Assembly (NCBI RefSeq): GCF_000422625.1 | Contig: NZ_AUGK01000006.1 | Location: 55,540 to 119,539, forward strand | DNA length: 64,000 bases | Origin: Adlercreutzia mucosicola DSM 19490 | GTDB lineage: Bacteria > Actinomycetota > Coriobacteriia > Coriobacteriales > Eggerthellaceae | Reading direction: 5' to 3' | In this document: piece by piece, positions 62,597 through 64,000 of the stretch | Position numbering within the stretch: the first letter of the stretch is position 1 | How the letters are laid out: the number at the start of each line of letters is the position of its first letter | Made by a program: the position numbers and the translations under genes | Notes under the pieces: model-generated | Database searches by the model: none | Told to the model about the DNA's origin: nothing | Seen by the model: the letters and a program-made list of their open reading frames with translations, nothing else

Positions 62597-63529
62597 CTAC
62601 TTCTCCAGCATGCGCTCCATCAGGTAGCCCTCGCGGATGCCGTACTTGCAGACGGTGATGGTATCGGCGCCCAGCACCTCCATCACGGTGCGGGCGATCA
62701 CCATGCCCGGCACCAGGGTGTGCACGCGGTCGGGGCAGGCCTTCACGGCGCTGTGGGCGAAGGCGGACCGGTCATGTTCTAGCCGATCGAACAGCCCGTC
62801 GACGGCCGCGCGCTGCACCACGGGCGGCTTGGCGGGCAGCTCCAGGGCCTGGGCCTGCATCTTCGCGATGGCCCGCACCGAGCCCCCGATGCCGTAGAGT
62901 TGCGGCGCCCGGTAGGCCGCCAGATCGTCCACCGCCGACAGATGGCCGTGCACGGCGTCGGCGATGGCGCGGCATTCCGCCGGCTCGGGCAGCACCAGGC
63001 TCACGAACTGAGCATAGGACGACACGCTGCCCTGGGGCAGGCTGATGCCCGTGCCGTGATGGTGCCGCGGCCTGCCCTCGCCGCTCAAGGCCGTCAGCTC
63101 GGTGGAGCCGCCGCCGATGTCGATCAGGGTGCCGGCTTCCAGGGGCTGGGCGATGGAGGCGCCGGCCCAGCCCAGATGCGCCTCCTCGGCGGCGCTCAGC
63201 ACGCGCACCGGGGTGTGGATGGCCTGCTCGATAGCCGCTACGGCCTCTTTGGTGTTGGTGCAGTTGCGCAAGACGGCCGTGGCGAAGATGTCCACGCGGT
63301 CGCAGTCGAGGTTGCGGGCGATCTTCAGGTGCTCTTCCAGCACGGCGGTGGCGCGGCGGATGCCGGCGTCGCCGAACACACCGTCGCTCACGTAGGCGGC
63401 CAGGCCCGCCATCTTCTTCTCGTCCACCAGGGCGCGGAAGGGCTTGGTGCCCTCTCCGCGGCGCTTCACCTCGTAGATGACGAGGCGCACTGAGTTAGAA
63501 CCGAGGTCGATCACGCCGAAGCGGGCCAT
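62597..63529 (-). CDS. ppx: Ppx/GppA-family exopolyphosphatase or pppGpp hydrolase
   Basis: The 310-residue protein belongs to the sugar kinase/HSP70 superfamily: GVIDLGSNSVRLVIYEV (first phosphate-binding loop), DIFATAVLRNCTN, LSAAEEAHLGWAGA, LIDIGGGSTELTAL (second loop) and YGIGGSVRAIAKM. It hydrolyses polyphosphate or pppGpp; it is a short two-domain form, without the C-terminal HD-type domain of longer Ppx. The start at 63529 follows AAAGGATC. No ppk gene is near. Confidence 0.9.
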   Translation of the reverse strand: MARFGVIDLGSNSVRLVIYEVKRRGEGTKPFRALVDEKKMAGLAAYVSDGVFGDAGIRRATAVLEEHLKIARNLDCDRVDIFATAVLRNCTNTKEAVAAIEQAIHTPVRVLSAAEEAHLGWAGASIAQPLEAGTLIDIGGGSTELTALSGEGRPRHHHGTGISLPQGSVSSYAQFVSLVLPEPAECRAIADAVHGHLSAVDDLAAYRAPQLYGIGGSVRAIAKMQAQALELPAKPPVVQRAAVDGLFDRLEHDRSAFAHSAVKACPDRVHTLVPGMVIARTVMEVLGADTITVCKYGIREGYLMERMLEK

Positions 63530-63690
63530 GGGCAGATCCTTTCGCTGGTCGTTATCGTTGTCGTCGCGGGGCCATGCGGGGCCATGCGAGTGCCGTGCCC
63601 GCGCCGTGCCCGCGCCGTGCGGGAAACCGCCGGCGCCTGCACGGCGCTGCGGCGGTTAGTGTAGCAGGAACAAGGCGGCGATGAGACGGC

Positions 63691-63725
63691 TCGCGCGCGG
63701 GTCGCGGCCGGCGACCCGCGCGCGA
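63691..63725. repeat. Perfect 15-bp stem hairpin
   Basis: TCGCGCGCGGGTCGC and GCGACCCGCGCGCGA pair around GGCCG. It lies between the ppx start and the sortase end, next to the following hairpin, with no coding content. Confidence 0.7.
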
Positions 63726-63727
63726 AG

Positions 63728-63758
63728 AAAGCGGGCGCCCCCTCCCCGGGGCGCCCGC
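63728..63758 (-). terminator. Terminator of the sortase gene
   Basis: GCGGGCGCCCC and GGGGCGCCCGC (63731-63741 and 63748-63758) form a perfect 11-bp stem; on the minus strand TTTCTTCG follows. It lies ten bases after the sortase stop. Confidence 0.75.
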
Positions 63759-63768
63759 GGAATGGCGC

Positions 63769-64000
63769 CTAGTTGGCGATGACCACGCGGTAGTGGGCGT
63801 TGTCGCCGCAGCAGGTCTGCAGTATCACCGACTCGCCGTACTCGGTCACGCGGGACTGGATGTCTTCCCAATAGGTGCTGTCGGGCACGATGAACTCGTC
63901 CACCACATGGTAGGTGCGCGAGGTGCCGTCGCTGTCGCACACGGTGACGGGGTCGCCGTTCTTCAGGGTCATCACGCAGGTGAAGGACCCGGGATTATGG
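63769..64000 (-). CDS. Sortase, C-terminal part (runs off the window)
   Basis: The visible 76 residues include HNPGSFTC, which suits the catalytic His region of sortases, YHVVDEFIVPDSTYWED, and the strand SVILQTCCGDNAHYRVVIA with the active-site cysteine and the conserved Arg. Sortases attach LPXTG-type proteins to the cell wall or to pili. The N-terminus lies beyond position 64000, so class and membrane anchor cannot be judged. Confidence 0.75.
   Translation of the reverse strand, partial: HNPGSFTCVMTLKNGDPVTVCDSDGTSRTYHVVDEFIVPDSTYWEDIQSRVTEYGESVILQTCCGDNAHYRVVIAN

Overview
The window is a GC-rich chromosomal segment whose gene set fits an anaerobic gut actinobacterium of the Coriobacteriia, most likely family Eggerthellaceae. 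The indications are pyruvate:ferredoxin oxidoreductase, Tat-exported flavoprotein and molybdopterin reductases, a multi-spanning membrane LuxR regulator next to a Tat flavoprotein, ferredoxin-type proteins, several class III CoA-transferases and oxalate genes. The family assignment is an inference from gene content and composition; there is no rRNA or other marker to fix it.

1-10 kb: a broken vsr fragment, a ferredoxin-like protein, a TPP-riboswitch-controlled thiamine operon (thiM plus a thiamine-binding protein), mnmA, a soluble PAS hybrid histidine kinase, and a divergent Tat flavoprotein/membrane LuxR pair. 9-21 kb: a LysR/cysK pair, a second LysR gene, then SDR, zinc alcohol dehydrogenase and two class III CoA-transferases. 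A WYL regulator lies divergent to frc (formyl-CoA transferase). 21-24 kb: a radical SAM/SPASM enzyme immediately followed by a 28-codon peptide gene, a DUF2975/HTH pair and a convergent HTH gene. This is the best candidate here for an undescribed RiPP-like system. 24-35 kb: a spermidine-synthase-like protein, PFOR, RhuM, oxalate transporter plus oxalyl-CoA decarboxylase, and a CDF metal exporter. 35-45 kb: a soluble formate dehydrogenase with a fused NuoF/GltD-type subunit, then a Tat-exported FdnG/FdnH-like pair whose FdnG homologue lacks the catalytic Sec/Cys. 45-50 kb: a zeta toxin pair, an ECF sigma/anti-sigma pair and ettA.

50.3-57.0 kb is a lower-GC integrated element. It sits in codons 1-9 of ettA and is bounded by 26-bp direct repeats (25/26 identical). 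Its tyrosine integrase lies next to the right end and GTGTCAG arm-type repeats lie inside both ends. It carries a lipoprotein, a serine recombinase, tandem 20-bp repeats, a gene interrupted by two TGA codons, and a small hydrophobic peptide gene facing a small RNA as in Fst-type type I toxin-antitoxin loci. Insertion leaves EttA intact but separates it from its original upstream region.

57-64 kb: low-molecular-weight phosphatase, a YgbA-like protein, an Elp3 gene overlapping a Trm9-like methyltransferase gene (candidate bacterial wobble-uridine pathway, with mnmA also in the window), thrH, a TIM-barrel protein, Ppx/GppA and the C-terminus of a sortase.

Metabolically, oxalate could be imported by the AEC carrier, activated by Frc, decarboxylated by Oxc, and the formate oxidised by the soluble FDH. 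All these genes lie within about 21 kb but in separate transcription units. No tRNA, rRNA or CRISPR array was found.
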